64,000 bases of DNA. Source: Methanosarcina siciliae T4/M (GTDB lineage Archaea > Halobacteriota > Methanosarcinia > Methanosarcinales > Methanosarcinaceae). The position numbers were made by a program, and so were the translations under genes. The stretch is taken from the NCBI RefSeq assembly GCF_000970085.1, contig NZ_CP009506.1, positions 2,108,001 to 2,172,000 on the forward strand. Reading direction: 5' to 3'. How positions within the stretch are numbered: position 1 is the first letter of the stretch; each line of letters begins with the position of its first letter. The notes beneath the pieces are model-generated. The model saw nothing but the letters and a program-made list of their open reading frames with translations. It did not search any database and had not been told where the DNA came from. Shown in pieces: positions 36,101-46,118 of the stretch.

Positions 36101-39100
36101 CTGCATGCCAGCCAGCTGTACCGAAAGCTAGAGCTCCTAGCGTTTTAGCCCCTGTTTTCAGTAGAAATAATTTTGTGTATTCGTTTAAGCCTGAATCTTC
36201 ACTATAATCTTGAGAATTGTGTAACATTAGAGCATTTCTTTGTAAATTTAGAACGATAATTTTGTTTGCTAACCTTCTCTTTGATAAATCAGCTTGGTAG
36301 TTTTTAATTTCGTCTTCAGTTAAACTATTAACAGAATCTAGAACTTCATCTTTATTATTATTTAGTTTTATTTTATAATCATCTACCATTTTATTCAAAG
36401 GTGGCACCATATAATTTTGTAAAGGATCATATTCTTTTACGATTGCGCCTAAAAGAGAGAACATACTATCGTAACCTTCAACCAAAATTTCTCCCTGTAT
36501 ATTTTCCCCTATTGTATATTTCATCCATTTTAGAATATTTTCAGCAGTTTCACCTTTGAAAATTGCCGCGTTTTCAAGTACATGACCAATAAGAATTATA
36601 CCTTCGTTTCTTTCATCAGCTTCTAATTTTCTACTAAAATAATCTCCATCCTCTGCAGACCATTTAGTTTCAGACTTAATTTCATTTAGTTTGTTCTGTG
36701 TATCCAAAACTGTAGTTTTAATGTCTTCTCCAAGTACTGATGAAATCGGAACCGCTTTAGTATAGTAACTAGTAGCTCCATCGTCGTCAGTTAATGTAAG
36801 ATTAACTTCATAATCTCCTAACGCTGGGTAGGTATGACTAACTATAGGTCCTGTACCAGTAGAGCCGTCTCCAAAGTCCCAATTGTATGAAACAATTTCA
36901 CCGCCATCATAAGGACCATATGGATCATAAGATGCGGTAGCATCAAAAGTTACTTCCTGATCGATGAGAATTAGACCTTCGGGAGTATAACTAAAAGATA
37001 CAATCGGTGGTTCATTAGGCTGGGGGAGATATAGAGGATAATTATCTACACTGTCACCTCCTGCTATCGGGTAAGGATCATCGCAAATACCGTTATAATC
37101 AGTATCCATAATACCGTTGAGATCATTATCCATTTCAGTAGTTTCTGAGTAGTAATTTCCTATAATCCCGTTGTCCCATTGGTTTAAACTATCATCAAAA
37201 GCACTTATATCGTTTTCAATTAATCTATTGTTATAAATTCTATTACTGCTGGAAGACAATAGGTAAATTCCATAATAATTGTTATTAATGACATTATTTG
37301 TGATTTCGTTGTTTTTAGAACTGAGGTAAATCCCCCATTGCATATTGGAGCTAATATTATTGTTGACAATAGTATTACCATCCGATAATACCTCTACAGC
37401 TTTTTTTCCAGCTCCAGTAACAACAAAACCATCAAGGACGACCCCATCAGCATAAAGTGTAACCGCATTACTCTGCCAACAAGCATTTATTACGGGTTTA
37501 CCAGTGCCAATGTCGATGCCTCTTAAAATTATTTGTTTGTTAATAATTACATCCTCATAATAAACCCCACTATCTACATGCAATTCATTCCCGGAATCGG
37601 CATCATCTATAGCTGCCTGGATCGAAGCAAAGCTACTGCCCTTGTTTATGTTATGGACTGAACCTGGGATAATATACGTAATGCTATTAATCAGCGAAGT
37701 CTCAGCCCCACCCAACGCATTACTGTGACTGAAGGATCCTTTAAACTCTGTAAATTCTCCATCAAGGCTTGATGTCATTATCCAGTAAGCTTCCTTACTT
37801 TCTCCGGGTGCCACGTCTCCGAAGTCTATCAGCAATGAATCGGTTTCAGGCCCATCCACAAGTCCACTGCCGATGAGTTCGAAGGAGACAAGCAATCCTG
37901 CTTTATTTTCGTAGATTACGGGCTGGGCGCTGTCAAGTTTAAGGTTCTTTGCTGTACCGTATCCTACGTTAGTAACATCCAGGGTAATATTGAAAGGTGT
38001 ATTTGCTTTGACTTCAGCGGGGATCGTGTAGGTCAGATTCAGTAGTGGCTGCGGCATTACAGTGATACTTTCTTCTGTGCTGTTTACGCTGAAGGTTACG
38101 CCGTCTACGGTATAGTCTATGAATGCCTGAACTGTGTAGTCCTTGCCCGAGGGTGTAGTGCCCCCTGCATTTTTCTCGGGTACTAACAGCCAGTCTGCGC
38201 TTGCAACTGATGAAGGACTTATCAGACCATCGCCGTCGACAGAACTGATGCTGCTCAGGGACGTCAGGTTAACGAAGAATAGATCCGAGGCATCGTTTCC
38301 ATCTGCATCTTTTATCTCGAGGTTTACATTTACATTCTCGATGTTCTGGTCAGCTAATTTATTTGTCAGTTCAAGGCTGGCAGCAAATGCATCTCTTTCG
38401 AGAGTGGCTTCCTGGGATATGTAGAATTTGACCCTTTCGCGAACGGTTTCCACTACCTGGGGAATGGATTCACCATCATCATAGTTGCCTGAGGAATAGC
38501 TTCCTCCGGGACTATTGTAATCATGTCTGAAATATTCTTCTATTACATCGACTATCGGGCCTGTACTAACCGGGCAGTTATACATATAGACAAAAAAAGG
38601 AAGCTCTGACGAAAGGTACACTTTCCTGGTTACGTCACTGTTTTCTTCAAAGGTGAGATAATCTCCTCGGATTCTGATACTGTTTCGGTATGATTCCCCA
38701 CCACAGGCAACATAAGTGGTATTTAAATGATAGGGGATTGTGATAGAACTCTGAGCTTTGAGCTCGTCAACAAAGAAGGTATATCCGGTTGGGAAAGTTA
38801 TGTTCACTCCCTGCAGAGATGAAGAGTCCACCGTTACGTTGAAAACAGAAACAAGCCCGGGGTTGGAAATTGTTATCGAGCTGTCGTTTTCGTAAACCGG
38901 ATCCGAGAAATTTACTCCGTACCTGATATACAGAGGGTTAGGAATCAATAGAGGTGGAGGTACATCGGTTTCAAAAGTAAGGTCCAGCTGGATATCATAC
39001 TCATCTTCTATCTGTACCGGAGTTACAGTGAGTTCTACTCCGAGGATGTCTTTGGAAAGCACAGGTTCTACTAGGGTCTGTATTTCAGGAGAAACTGTTG

Positions 39101-42100
39101 ATGAACCACTTACAGAGGTATGGTTGGAAGCTTTTACGAAATAATTATACGTGCCGATTGAAATATTTTTAAAGAGATAATAGCCATTTTCATCTGTGGT
39201 GCCCTGGAATACCTGGGTAAGAACGTCCGGGTTCTGGATTGCTATTGATGCTCCTGAGACATTTTCTCCGATATCATTCACGACATGGAACATCAGGTCT
39301 CCTTGTTCGGAAGAAGTGATTGAGATTGTCAGGTATATGTTTACAGGCTGATGGTTGCTGCTTGAGATGGTGATCGTTTCTTGGTAAACTCCTGCAGCGG
39401 TTCCGTTGTCCGGATGAAGGAAAATATTGAATGTTTTGTTGGCGCCCGGTGAAATGCTCCCTAGATCTGCAGAACTTACAGAAACCCAATCAAGAGACGG
39501 CGTTGAAATGTTAATGTCATTCATTGATTCGTATCCGACATTGGAGATACTGACAATTTTGGCCAGAGTATCATTCGGGTTCATTCCGACTGTTATCGAT
39601 GTTGGACTTACGATGGCGGCAGGACTGGCTTCTACCAGATGAACAAATAATTCAGCTTCTTCAGAACTGCCTTCATCGGAAGTAACTGAAACTACATAAT
39701 TTGCTTGGGAGACATCCACATTTGCAGCATTGATTTTTACCTTGAATGTTCCTTGAGCCCCGGCAGCAAGGGTTTCAGGTGGCAGCTGTACCAGCTGAGT
39801 TTCCACTCCGGTTACTGCGTCTCCTTCAAGCGAGGCAGTTACACCATGAAGATCTACTTCTCCGTAATTTCTGACGGAGAAAGTGATGTTTTCGGATGAA
39901 TTTTCAGACATTTCATAGTCTATGGTGCCGGAAGGACTCATGTAAAGTCCGTACATCTCAAAAGAAGTCTCTGCACTTATCCAGAGTTTATTGGAATTAA
40001 CGCTTATTTTGGCCGTGAAATTGCCAGCTTCACTACTTCCCGGCTGGAAATAATATGAGAAATACCCGTCAGCATCCGTTACAAGGCTGTAAGTTCGCGT
40101 ATAACCTTTTAATTTTATAGTCAGGACGGCAGGTGTATTGACAACAGGACTTGCATCGTCATATTGTGCTCTGCCGGTGATATGCACGATTTCATTCCTG
40201 CCATAAATTGATTTATCTGTTGAAATAGACACACTGAAGTTTTCAGTAACCTTAAATGAAATTGTTTTTTCGGCTGTCAGTCCATTATTATCTCTTAATG
40301 CTACTCTGGCAACATAGTTCCCTTTCGGATAACCTGAAAGGTCCACGTTTGCGGTGAACCCTGCAGTCGTATAGCTCATCGGAGTGTTATACACAACACT
40401 GCTGTTATCATCCAGAATGCTTAGAGTCAAATTTACGTCGCTATCCGTCAGGTAAACGTTGGGAGAAGCCAGACTGGATGCTTTTGCGGTAAATACAGCA
40501 GTACCGTTTTCAGCATAACTCTGGCTGTCACTGCTTACAAGTAAAAGGTATTTTTCTTCAATGTAAGAAAGATTTGTAACTAGCAGGTTATTGCTCTCAT
40601 TCGATTCATTAATCTGTCCATGATAGTCAACTTTTATACTAACATTATGATCTCCGGAAGTTGCAGTCCATACCTGAGAAACCTTTACCGATTCGCCTTT
40701 TGATATACCGGCAACTGATTTTGTACCGGCTAGATTTTCATCAATAGTAAAGCCTGTATTGAAAGTCCTCAGTGTGCTTCCGTTCCCGATGTTTTCAATA
40801 TAGGCATCGAAGGTAACAGTATCTCCTGTCGAGAAATTCTCAGGAGACCATGTAAAGTCGGATACTATCAGGTCGGATTGCTCGACCTCCGGGAGGACCA
40901 ATTTCAGGGAATTATCAGTTTCATCCGATTCAGTTATTTCATTTGAAGCATCTGCTACTACCTCTATCGTATGTTCTCCGGGTTCTGCAGTCCAGGTCTG
41001 AGAAATGGGTTCATGAGACCCTGAAGCCAGGCCGTCAAGAGGCCTATAGGCAATAGAAACCCCATCTATCAGGAACTGGACATGGAACTTTTCGGAGGTA
41101 CTTCCAGGTCCTTCATTTTGAATGCTGGTATTGAATGTTACAGTCTCTCCATCACTGAAGTTTGAAGGATTCCATGTAAGACTGGAAACGGTTATGTCGG
41201 ATTTTTTGATCTCCGGAAGGGCCTGTGTTAGATTATTGTTTGTTTCATTTAACTCTTCTACTCTAGGGCCATTTGCACTATACGGAGAAGCATACCAGCC
41301 ACCTGCATCTGCCGTAACTGTCAGCGTATGATTCCCAGGCACTGCAGTCCAGCTTTTTGAAACGGTCTCGTATCCACCAGCCCCCAGCCCTTCAATAACT
41401 ACATAGCCTAGATCATTCCCATCGATATAGAACCTTACTCCAAACCAGTTTTCTGTACTGTTAGATCCTATGTTCTCAACGGTAGCATTGAAATCAACAG
41501 TATCTCCGTCATCAATCGATGATGGAATTGTTACATTCGAAATTATGAGTTCCGGCTGGTAAATCGAGGGGAGAACAGCTGACCCAAGGTTGTTTGATTC
41601 GTTGGACTCAAGTATTGTATTTGTATCATCAGCTTTTACATTCAGGACATACGTACCCGGAACTGCATTCCACTCTGCCGAGACTTTTCTTGACTCCCCG
41701 GCAAAAAGACTGTTATCCACTGTAACTGTACCAATTTTACTCTCATTAATATAGAAGCCAACATCAAATGGCTTGGAAGCATTTCCAATCCCTGTATTAA
41801 GGATTTCGGCTTCAAAAGCAACCTGTGTCCCATCATGGAAGTTTTCTGGTGTCCATGTAAGGTTTGAAACGATCAGGTCTGCCTGCTCAACTTCAGAGAG
41901 AGAAACAGTAAGCCTGTTGTTTGTCTCGTCCAGCTCTTTGACATGATCATAATAGTCTACAACAACAGTGACATTTTCTGCATAAGCTGTAGCAGCCCAG
42001 TCTTGGGTAATAACTGTTGATTCACTGGCATTTAGTTGATCAACCCTCTTCTGCCCAATGTATTGATTATCTGCAAGGAACCTCACATAAAATGGAGAGA

Positions 42101-45100
42101 GCGTGTCCCCTTCCCCGATGTTTCGGATGCTTGCATTGAATGTTACAGTCTCGCCCTCATTTATCTTAGTCGGGCTCCAGTTTATGCCATCGACGGTGAG
42201 GTCTGAACTTCCTTTTGTTATTGGTTGAGATACTGGAGGAGTACATATAAACTGTCCTAATGCCCTAGGGCTACTTCCCACAATCACCGTGTCTGTAACA
42301 GTGTTTGTTACGGTGTCAATAATAGAGACGCTGTTGCTGTCTTTATTTGCCACATATACTTTTGTTCCATCAGGTGTAACTGAAACTCCCCACGGATGAC
42401 TTCCTACATCAACAGTGGATGTCACAGTATCAGTTGCAGTGTCAATAATAGAGACACTGCTGGTTCCAGAGTTTGCCACATATACTTTCTTTCCATCCGG
42501 ACTGACTGCAACTCCGTAAGGAGAACTTCCTACCTTGATTGTGTTTGTAACATTGTCTGTGGCAGTGTCAATCACAGAAACGTTGTAGCTGTTTGAGTTT
42601 GCCACATATACCTTTGTTCCATCAGGTGTGAATGCAACTCCATAAGGAGAGCTTCCTACTTTTACTGTGTCTATAACTGCTTTTGTTGCAGTGTCAATCA
42701 CAGAGACACTGTTACTGTAAGAATTAGCTATATATGCCTTTGATCCATCAGGACTGACTGCAATCCCATATGTATCGAATCCTAAATTTACTGAGGCTGT
42801 AACCGTGTTTGTTGCGGTGTCAATTACCGAAACACTGTTGCTGCCCGAGATTCCCACATATACCTTTGTTCCCTCTGGGTTGATTGCAATTCCCCGAGTA
42901 TTGCTTCCTACATTCACCGTAGCTACAACATTGTTCGTGGATGTCTCAATCACGGAGACACTGCTGGTTCCAGAGTTTGCCACATATATCTTTGTTCCAT
43001 CTGGACTGGCTGCAACTCCAAAAGGACTTGATCCTACATTAACAGTGGCTGTAACAGTGTTTGAGGCTGTATCAATTACAGAAACAGTATTGCTGCCGTA
43101 ATTCGTTATGTATGCATACGGCACCATTGGCGAAGCACTTTGTACGTTTATCTTGCTTTTCTTAGTATTCTGGCCATATTCATTTGTTACCGTAAGCGTT
43201 ACTGTATAATTTCCAACTGTGCGGTAAATATGAGTTGGATTTTGTTCTGTTGAATTCTCTCCGTCTCCAAAACTCCAGTTCCATGTAGTTGCATCTTCTG
43301 AAAGGTCAGTGAATTGTACAGAAAGCGGAGCATAACCGCTGGTTACATTAGTACTAAAGTTTGCAACAGGAAGTAACACTTGTGCTGGAGGAGTACATAT
43401 AAACTGTCCTAATGCCCTGGGACTACTTCCCACAATCACCGCGTCTGTAACAGTGTTTGTTACGGTGTCAATAACAGAGACGCTGTTGCTGTCTTTATTT
43501 GCCACATATACTTTTGTTCCATCAGGTGTAACTGAAACTCCCCACGGATGACTGCCTACATCAACAGTGGATGTCACAGTATCAGTTGCAGTGTCAATAA
43601 CAGAGACACTGCTGATTCCAGAGTTTGCCACATATACTTTCTTTCCGTCCGGACTGACTGCAACTCCGTAAGGAGAACTTCCTACCTTGATTGTGTTTGT
43701 AACATTGTCTGTGGCAGTGTCAATCACAGAAACGTTGTAGCTGTTTGAGTTTGCCACATATACCTTTGTTCCATCAGGTGTGAATGCAACTCCATAAGGA
43801 GAGCTTCCTACTTTTACTGTGTCTATAACTGCTTTTGTTGCAGTGTCAATCACAGAGACACTGTTACTGTAAGAATTAGCTATATATGCCTTTGATCCAT
43901 CAGGACTGACTGCAATCCCATATGTATCGAATCCTAAATTTACTGAGGCTGTAACCGTGTTTGTTGCGGTGTCAATTACCGAAACACTGTTGCTGCCCGA
44001 GATTCCCACATATACCTTTGTTCCCTCTGGGTTGATTGCAATTCCCCGAGTATTGCTTCCTACATTCACCGTAGCTACAACATTGTTCGTGGATGTCTCA
44101 ATCACGGAGACACTGCTGGTTCCAGAGTTTGCCACATATATCTTTGTTCCATCTGGACTGGCTGCAACTCCAAAAGGACTTGATCCTACATTAACAGTGG
44201 CTGTAACAGTGTTTGAGGCTGTATCAATTACAGAAACAGTATTGCTGCCGTAATTCGTTATGTATGCATACGGCACCATTGGCGAAGCACTTTGTACGTT
44301 TATCTTGCTTTTCTTAGTATTCTGGCCATATTCATTTGTTACCGTAAGCGTTACTGTATAATTTCCAACTGTGCGGTAAATATGAGTTGGATTTTGTTCT
44401 GTTGAATTCTCTCCGTCTCCAAAACTCCAGTTCCATGAGGTTGTATCTTCTGAAAGGTCGGTGAATTGTACAGAAAGAGGAGCATAACCACTTGTTACAT
44501 TAGTACTAAAGTTTGCAACAGGAAGTAACGTTTGTGCTGGAGGAGTACATATAAACTGTCCTAATGCCCTGGGACTACTTCCCACAATCACCGTGTCTGT
44601 AACAGTGTTGGTTACAGTGTCAATTACAGAGACGCTGTTGCTGTCTTTATTTGCCACATATACTTTTGTTCCATCAGGTGTAACTGAAACTCCCCACGGA
44701 TGACTGCCTACATCAACAGTGTTTATCACAGTATCTGTTTCAGTGTCAATAATGGAGACACTGCTAGTTCCAGAGTTTGCCACATATACCTTCGTTCCGT
44801 CCGGACTGGCTACAACTCCAATAGGTGAACCTCCTACATCAACAGTGTTTGTAACATTGTTTGTGGCAGTGTCAATCACAGAAACGTTGTAGCTGTTCGA
44901 GTTTGCTACATATGCCTTCTTTCCATCCGGTGTGAATGTAACTCCATAAGGATAACTTCCTACTTTCACCATGGCTATAACTGTTTTTGTGGCAGTGTCA
45001 ATCACAGAGACACTGTTGCTGTTCGAGTTAGCTACATATGCCTTTGCTCCATCTGGACTGACCGCAATTCCGTATGTATAGAATCCTAAATAAACCGTGG

Positions 45101-46118
45101 CTGTAACAGTGTTTGTGGCAGTATCAATTACAGAGACTCTATCGCTGCCAGATATCCCCACATATATCTTTGTTCCATCCGGGTTGATTGCAATTCCCCG
45201 AGGATAACTTCCTACATTCACCGTAGCTACAACATTGTTCGTGGATGTCTCAATCACGGAGACACTGCTGGTTCCAGAGTTTGCCACATATATCTTTGTT
45301 CCATCCGGACTGGCTGCAACTCCAAAAGGACTTGATCCTACATTAACAGTGGCTGTAACAGTGTTTGAGGCTGTATCAATTACAGAAACAGTATTGCTGC
45401 CGTAATTCGTTATGTATGCATACGGCACCATAGGAGAGACATTTTGCACATTTATCTTGCTGCTCTTCGTATTTTGACCATATGAATTTTTCACAGTAAG
45501 TGTTACTGAATAGTTTCCAACTGTGGTATAAACATGAGTTGGGTTTTGCTCGGTTGAATAAAATCCATCTCCAAAGTTCCAGTTCCATGAGGTTGCGTTT
45601 TCAGATTGGTCAGTAAATTGAACAGAAAGAGGAGCATATCCCTGAATAACGTTGCTACTGAAGTTTGCAACAGGGAATAGTGTTTGTGTTGGAGGAGCAC
45701 CTATAAAATGCCCAAAAGAATTAGGACTGTTTAATCCAGTTACAGTGTCTTCAAGAGTGTTGGTTGTAGTGTCAATTACTGAAACACTGTTCCCGACTTG
45801 ATTCGATACATATGCTTTTGTTCCATCTGGAGTAACTGCGATTCCTGAGGGTCTACTTCCTACATCCACGGAGTATGCAACAGTATTAGTTGAAGTATTA
45901 ATTACAGAGACATAACTATTATAATTCGATACATACACCTTTTTCCCATCAGGACTGGCTGCAATTCCATTAGGATTGTTTCCTACGTAGACCGTAGCTG
46001 TAACATTGTTTGTTGCCGTATCGATTACAGAGACACTGCCACTATTGTAATTAGCCACGTATACTTTTGTTCCATCCGGTGTGACTTCAACTCCGCGAGG
46101 ATTATCTCCTACATTCAC
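33126..46118 (-). CDS. Giant multidomain surface protein 2, main part (after frameshift)
   Basis: These 4330 codons continue the frame interrupted at 46130 and belong to one gene with 46130-47836. From the N-terminal side they hold three and a half YVTN-type seven-repeat propellers each followed by a PKD domain (to about residue 1295). Five or six CARDB repeats follow (about 1297-1850), then an MG2-like and beta region shared with giant 1. A NosD-type beta-helix (about 2820-3015), a PKD, and an unrecognised helical region of about 600 residues absent from giant 1 come next. A carboxypeptidase-regulatory-like domain, FN3 and Big modules, and the same C-terminal domain (TGVIAIS) end it. No anchor is present. 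The internal start at 46118 has no signal peptide, so it would not be exported alone. Confidence 0.85.
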   Translation of the reverse strand: MNVGDNPRGVEVTPDGTKVYVANYNSGSVSVIDTATNNVTATVYVGNNPNGIAASPDGKKVYVSNYNSYVSVINTSTNTVAYSVDVGSRPSGIAVTPDGTKAYVSNQVGNSVSVIDTTTNTLEDTVTGLNSPNSFGHFIGAPPTQTLFPVANFSSNVIQGYAPLSVQFTDQSENATSWNWNFGDGFYSTEQNPTHVYTTVGNYSVTLTVKNSYGQNTKSSKINVQNVSPMVPYAYITNYGSNTVSVIDTASNTVTATVNVGSSPFGVAASPDGTKIYVANSGTSSVSVIETSTNNVVATVNVGSYPRGIAINPDGTKIYVGISGSDRVSVIDTATNTVTATVYLGFYTYGIAVSPDGAKAYVANSNSNSVSVIDTATKTVIAMVKVGSYPYGVTFTPDGKKAYVANSNSYNVSVIDTATNNVTNTVDVGGSPIGVVASPDGTKVYVANSGTSSVSIIDTETDTVINTVDVGSHPWGVSVTPDGTKVYVANKDSNSVSVIDTVTNTVTDTVIVGSSPRALGQFICTPPAQTLLPVANFSTNVTSGYAPLSVQFTDLSEDTTSWNWSFGDGENSTEQNPTHIYRTVGNYTVTLTVTNEYGQNTKKSKINVQSASPMVPYAYITNYGSNTVSVIDTASNTVTATVNVGSSPFGVAASPDGTKIYVANSGTSSVSVIETSTNNVVATVNVGSNTRGIAINPEGTKVYVGISGSNSVSVIDTATNTVTASVNLGFDTYGIAVSPDGSKAYIANSYSNSVSVIDTATKAVIDTVKVGSSPYGVAFTPDGTKVYVANSNSYNVSVIDTATDNVTNTIKVGSSPYGVAVSPDGKKVYVANSGISSVSVIDTATDTVTSTVDVGSHPWGVSVTPDGTKVYVANKDSNSVSVIDTVTNTVTDAVIVGSSPRALGQFICTPPAQVLLPVANFSTNVTSGYAPLSVQFTDLSEDATTWNWSFGDGENSTEQNPTHIYRTVGNYTVTLTVTNEYGQNTKKSKINVQSASPMVPYAYITNYGSNTVSVIDTASNTVTATVNVGSSPFGVAASPDGTKIYVANSGTSSVSVIETSTNNVVATVNVGSNTRGIAINPEGTKVYVGISGSNSVSVIDTATNTVTASVNLGFDTYGIAVSPDGSKAYIANSYSNSVSVIDTATKAVIDTVKVGSSPYGVAFTPDGTKVYVANSNSYNVSVIDTATDNVTNTIKVGSSPYGVAVSPDGKKVYVANSGTSSVSIIDTATDTVTSTVDVGSHPWGVSVTPDGTKVYVANKDSNSVSIIDTVTNTVTDTVIVGSSPRALGQFICTPPVSQPITKGSSDLTVDGINWSPTKINEGETVTFNASIRNIGEGDTLSPFYVRFLADNQYIGQKRVDQLNASESTVITQDWAATAYAENVTVVVDYYDHVKELDETNNRLTVSLSEVEQADLIVSNLTWTPENFHDGTQVAFEAEILNTGIGNASKPFDVGFYINESKIGTVTVDNSLFAGESRKVSAEWNAVPGTYVLNVKADDTNTILESNESNNLGSAVLPSIYQPELIISNVTIPSSIDDGDTVDFNATVENIGSNSTENWFGVRFYIDGNDLGYVVIEGLGAGGYETVSKSWTAVPGNHTLTVTADAGGWYASPYSANGPRVEELNETNNNLTQALPEIKKSDITVSSLTWNPSNFSDGETVTFNTSIQNEGPGSTSEKFHVQFLIDGVSIAYRPLDGLASGSHEPISQTWTAEPGEHTIEVVADASNEITESDETDNSLKLVLPEVEQSDLIVSDFTWSPENFSTGDTVTFDAYIENIGNGSTLRTFNTGFTIDENLAGTKSVAGISKGESVKVSQVWTATSGDHNVSIKVDYHGQINESNESNNLLVTNLSYIEEKYLLLVSSDSQSYAENGTAVFTAKASSLASPNVYLTDSDVNLTLSILDDNSSVVYNTPMSYTTAGFTANVDLSGYPKGNYVARVALRDNNGLTAEKTISFKVTENFSVSISTDKSIYGRNEIVHITGRAQYDDASPVVNTPAVLTIKLKGYTRTYSLVTDADGYFSYYFQPGSSEAGNFTAKISVNSNKLWISAETSFEMYGLYMSPSGTIDYEMSENSSENITFSVRNYGEVDLHGVTASLEGDAVTGVETQLVQLPPETLAAGAQGTFKVKINAANVDVSQANYVVSVTSDEGSSEEAELFVHLVEASPAAIVSPTSITVGMNPNDTLAKIVSISNVGYESMNDINISTPSLDWVSVSSADLGSISPGANKTFNIFLHPDNGTAAGVYQETITISSSNHQPVNIYLTISITSSEQGDLMFHVVNDIGENVSGASIAIQNPDVLTQVFQGTTDENGYYLFKNISIGTYNYFVKASNHTSVSGSSTVSPEIQTLVEPVLSKDILGVELTVTPVQIEDEYDIQLDLTFETDVPPPLLIPNPLYIRYGVNFSDPVYENDSSITISNPGLVSVFNVTVDSSSLQGVNITFPTGYTFFVDELKAQSSITIPYHLNTTYVACGGESYRNSIRIRGDYLTFEENSDVTRKVYLSSELPFFVYMYNCPVSTGPIVDVIEEYFRHDYNSPGGSYSSGNYDDGESIPQVVETVRERVKFYISQEATLERDAFAASLELTNKLADQNIENVNVNLEIKDADGNDASDLFFVNLTSLSSISSVDGDGLISPSSVASADWLLVPEKNAGGTTPSGKDYTVQAFIDYTVDGVTFSVNSTEESITVMPQPLLNLTYTIPAEVKANTPFNITLDVTNVGYGTAKNLKLDSAQPVIYENKAGLLVSFELIGSGLVDGPETDSLLIDFGDVAPGESKEAYWIMTSSLDGEFTEFKGSFSHSNALGGAETSLINSITYIIPGSVHNINKGSSFASIQAAIDDADSGNELHVDSGVYYEDVIINKQIILRGIDIGTGKPVINACWQSNAVTLYADGVVLDGFVVTGAGKKAVEVLSDGNTIVNNNISSNMQWGIYLSSKNNEITNNVINNNYYGIYLLSSSSNRIYNNRLIENDISAFDDSLNQWDNGIIGNYYSETTEMDNDLNGIMDTDYNGICDDPYPIAGGDSVDNYPLYLPQPNEPPIVSFSYTPEGLILIDQEVTFDATASYDPYGPYDGGEIVSYNWDFGDGSTGTGPIVSHTYPALGDYEVNLTLTDDDGATSYYTKAVPISSVLGEDIKTTVLDTQNKLNEIKSETKWSAEDGDYFSRKLEADERNEGIILIGHVLENAAIFKGETAENILKWMKYTIGENIQGEILVEGYDSMFSLLGAIVKEYDPLQNYMVPPLNKMVDDYKIKLNNNKDEVLDSVNSLTEDEIKNYQADLSKRRLANKIIVLNLQRNALMLHNSQDYSEDSGLNEYTKLFLLKTGAKTLGALAFGTAGWHAVGAVTTVPELIINDFNIEQDNFMFDLATVIDLNSYMEAYRVYDNTNQGLKNIENRVPPQIAEGKITDIENVALGDYKLWGENNYLFTHTAYSDVKIQNSGKFDTNYQLIADYQSWFFGIKSNDVQVFDGVSWTPVTISESLQIKGGVDRSNTIRIYYLQDEVGERPYTQINFNLFGETETGTYFVGSDNTIFGTTKIATSSDSIVSQEEIDKAEMLEYPIKTCVVNQINNKENTLVIWIENPFKTPISCNFSQEITPEIEIIDAANGTIEGNVINWNLYLEPYEYRQIVVTFISNGEPGVMVELPQTELNIYDPVNDKTINFLSNSNNFTTEFPIDISAYPPTNASVGENINVPFKITNLLNDSPYAGSIFLEMENLDGDQVYNSTTIVTLESNETQEINIVASPEINPGISIMKGIWQGTSANMSIFTSYIYIDAGDVSGTILLQNQYNNNGTEVKLGNYSTTTIPDGSYTFVGIPIGNYSLTASHLGYSDYNGEVTIGEGLNTIPQIVLEQNMTLPSSITNLQSTTGNTWINWTWQNPSDPNFNHTEIYLNGTFQTNISVEYFNATGLQPDTNYTIGTRTVDSNGNVNEIWVNATAKTLSLPDIIPPAIESVVIFPISTTTDSTINVTVNVTDNVGVSGVKVNDIPLLNQGGSIWNGSITALEGTHSVNVSAVDESGNVAWDNSTSYAALTPDYLPPANITNLQSTTDTTWINFTWTNPHNPDFNHTEIYLNNIFQTNTSAEFFNATGLEPETEYTISTRTVDVSGNKNETWVNSTATTSAELASDTEKPVIQSVVLFPANTTAGSTINITVDATDNVGVTEVTAGEIQLTKTDNIWQGSITAPPSIGDYSMLITAKDAAGNAAEITENYKVVAPTGSLGVGISPKVTTASTSGTTIDYTVNIKSIQNFDDIVSIDVIMDGLPASYQISSDWFEWNNQTVNVPANSTVSLPLKLTIPPGQAASRKAFKVRANSTLWITSAYDTGVIAIS

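Noticed and set aside
42396..44253. Plus-strand frames that recur every 1152 bp inside giant gene 2
   Set aside because: They recur only because the giant gene is tandemly repeated; antisense with no start signals.
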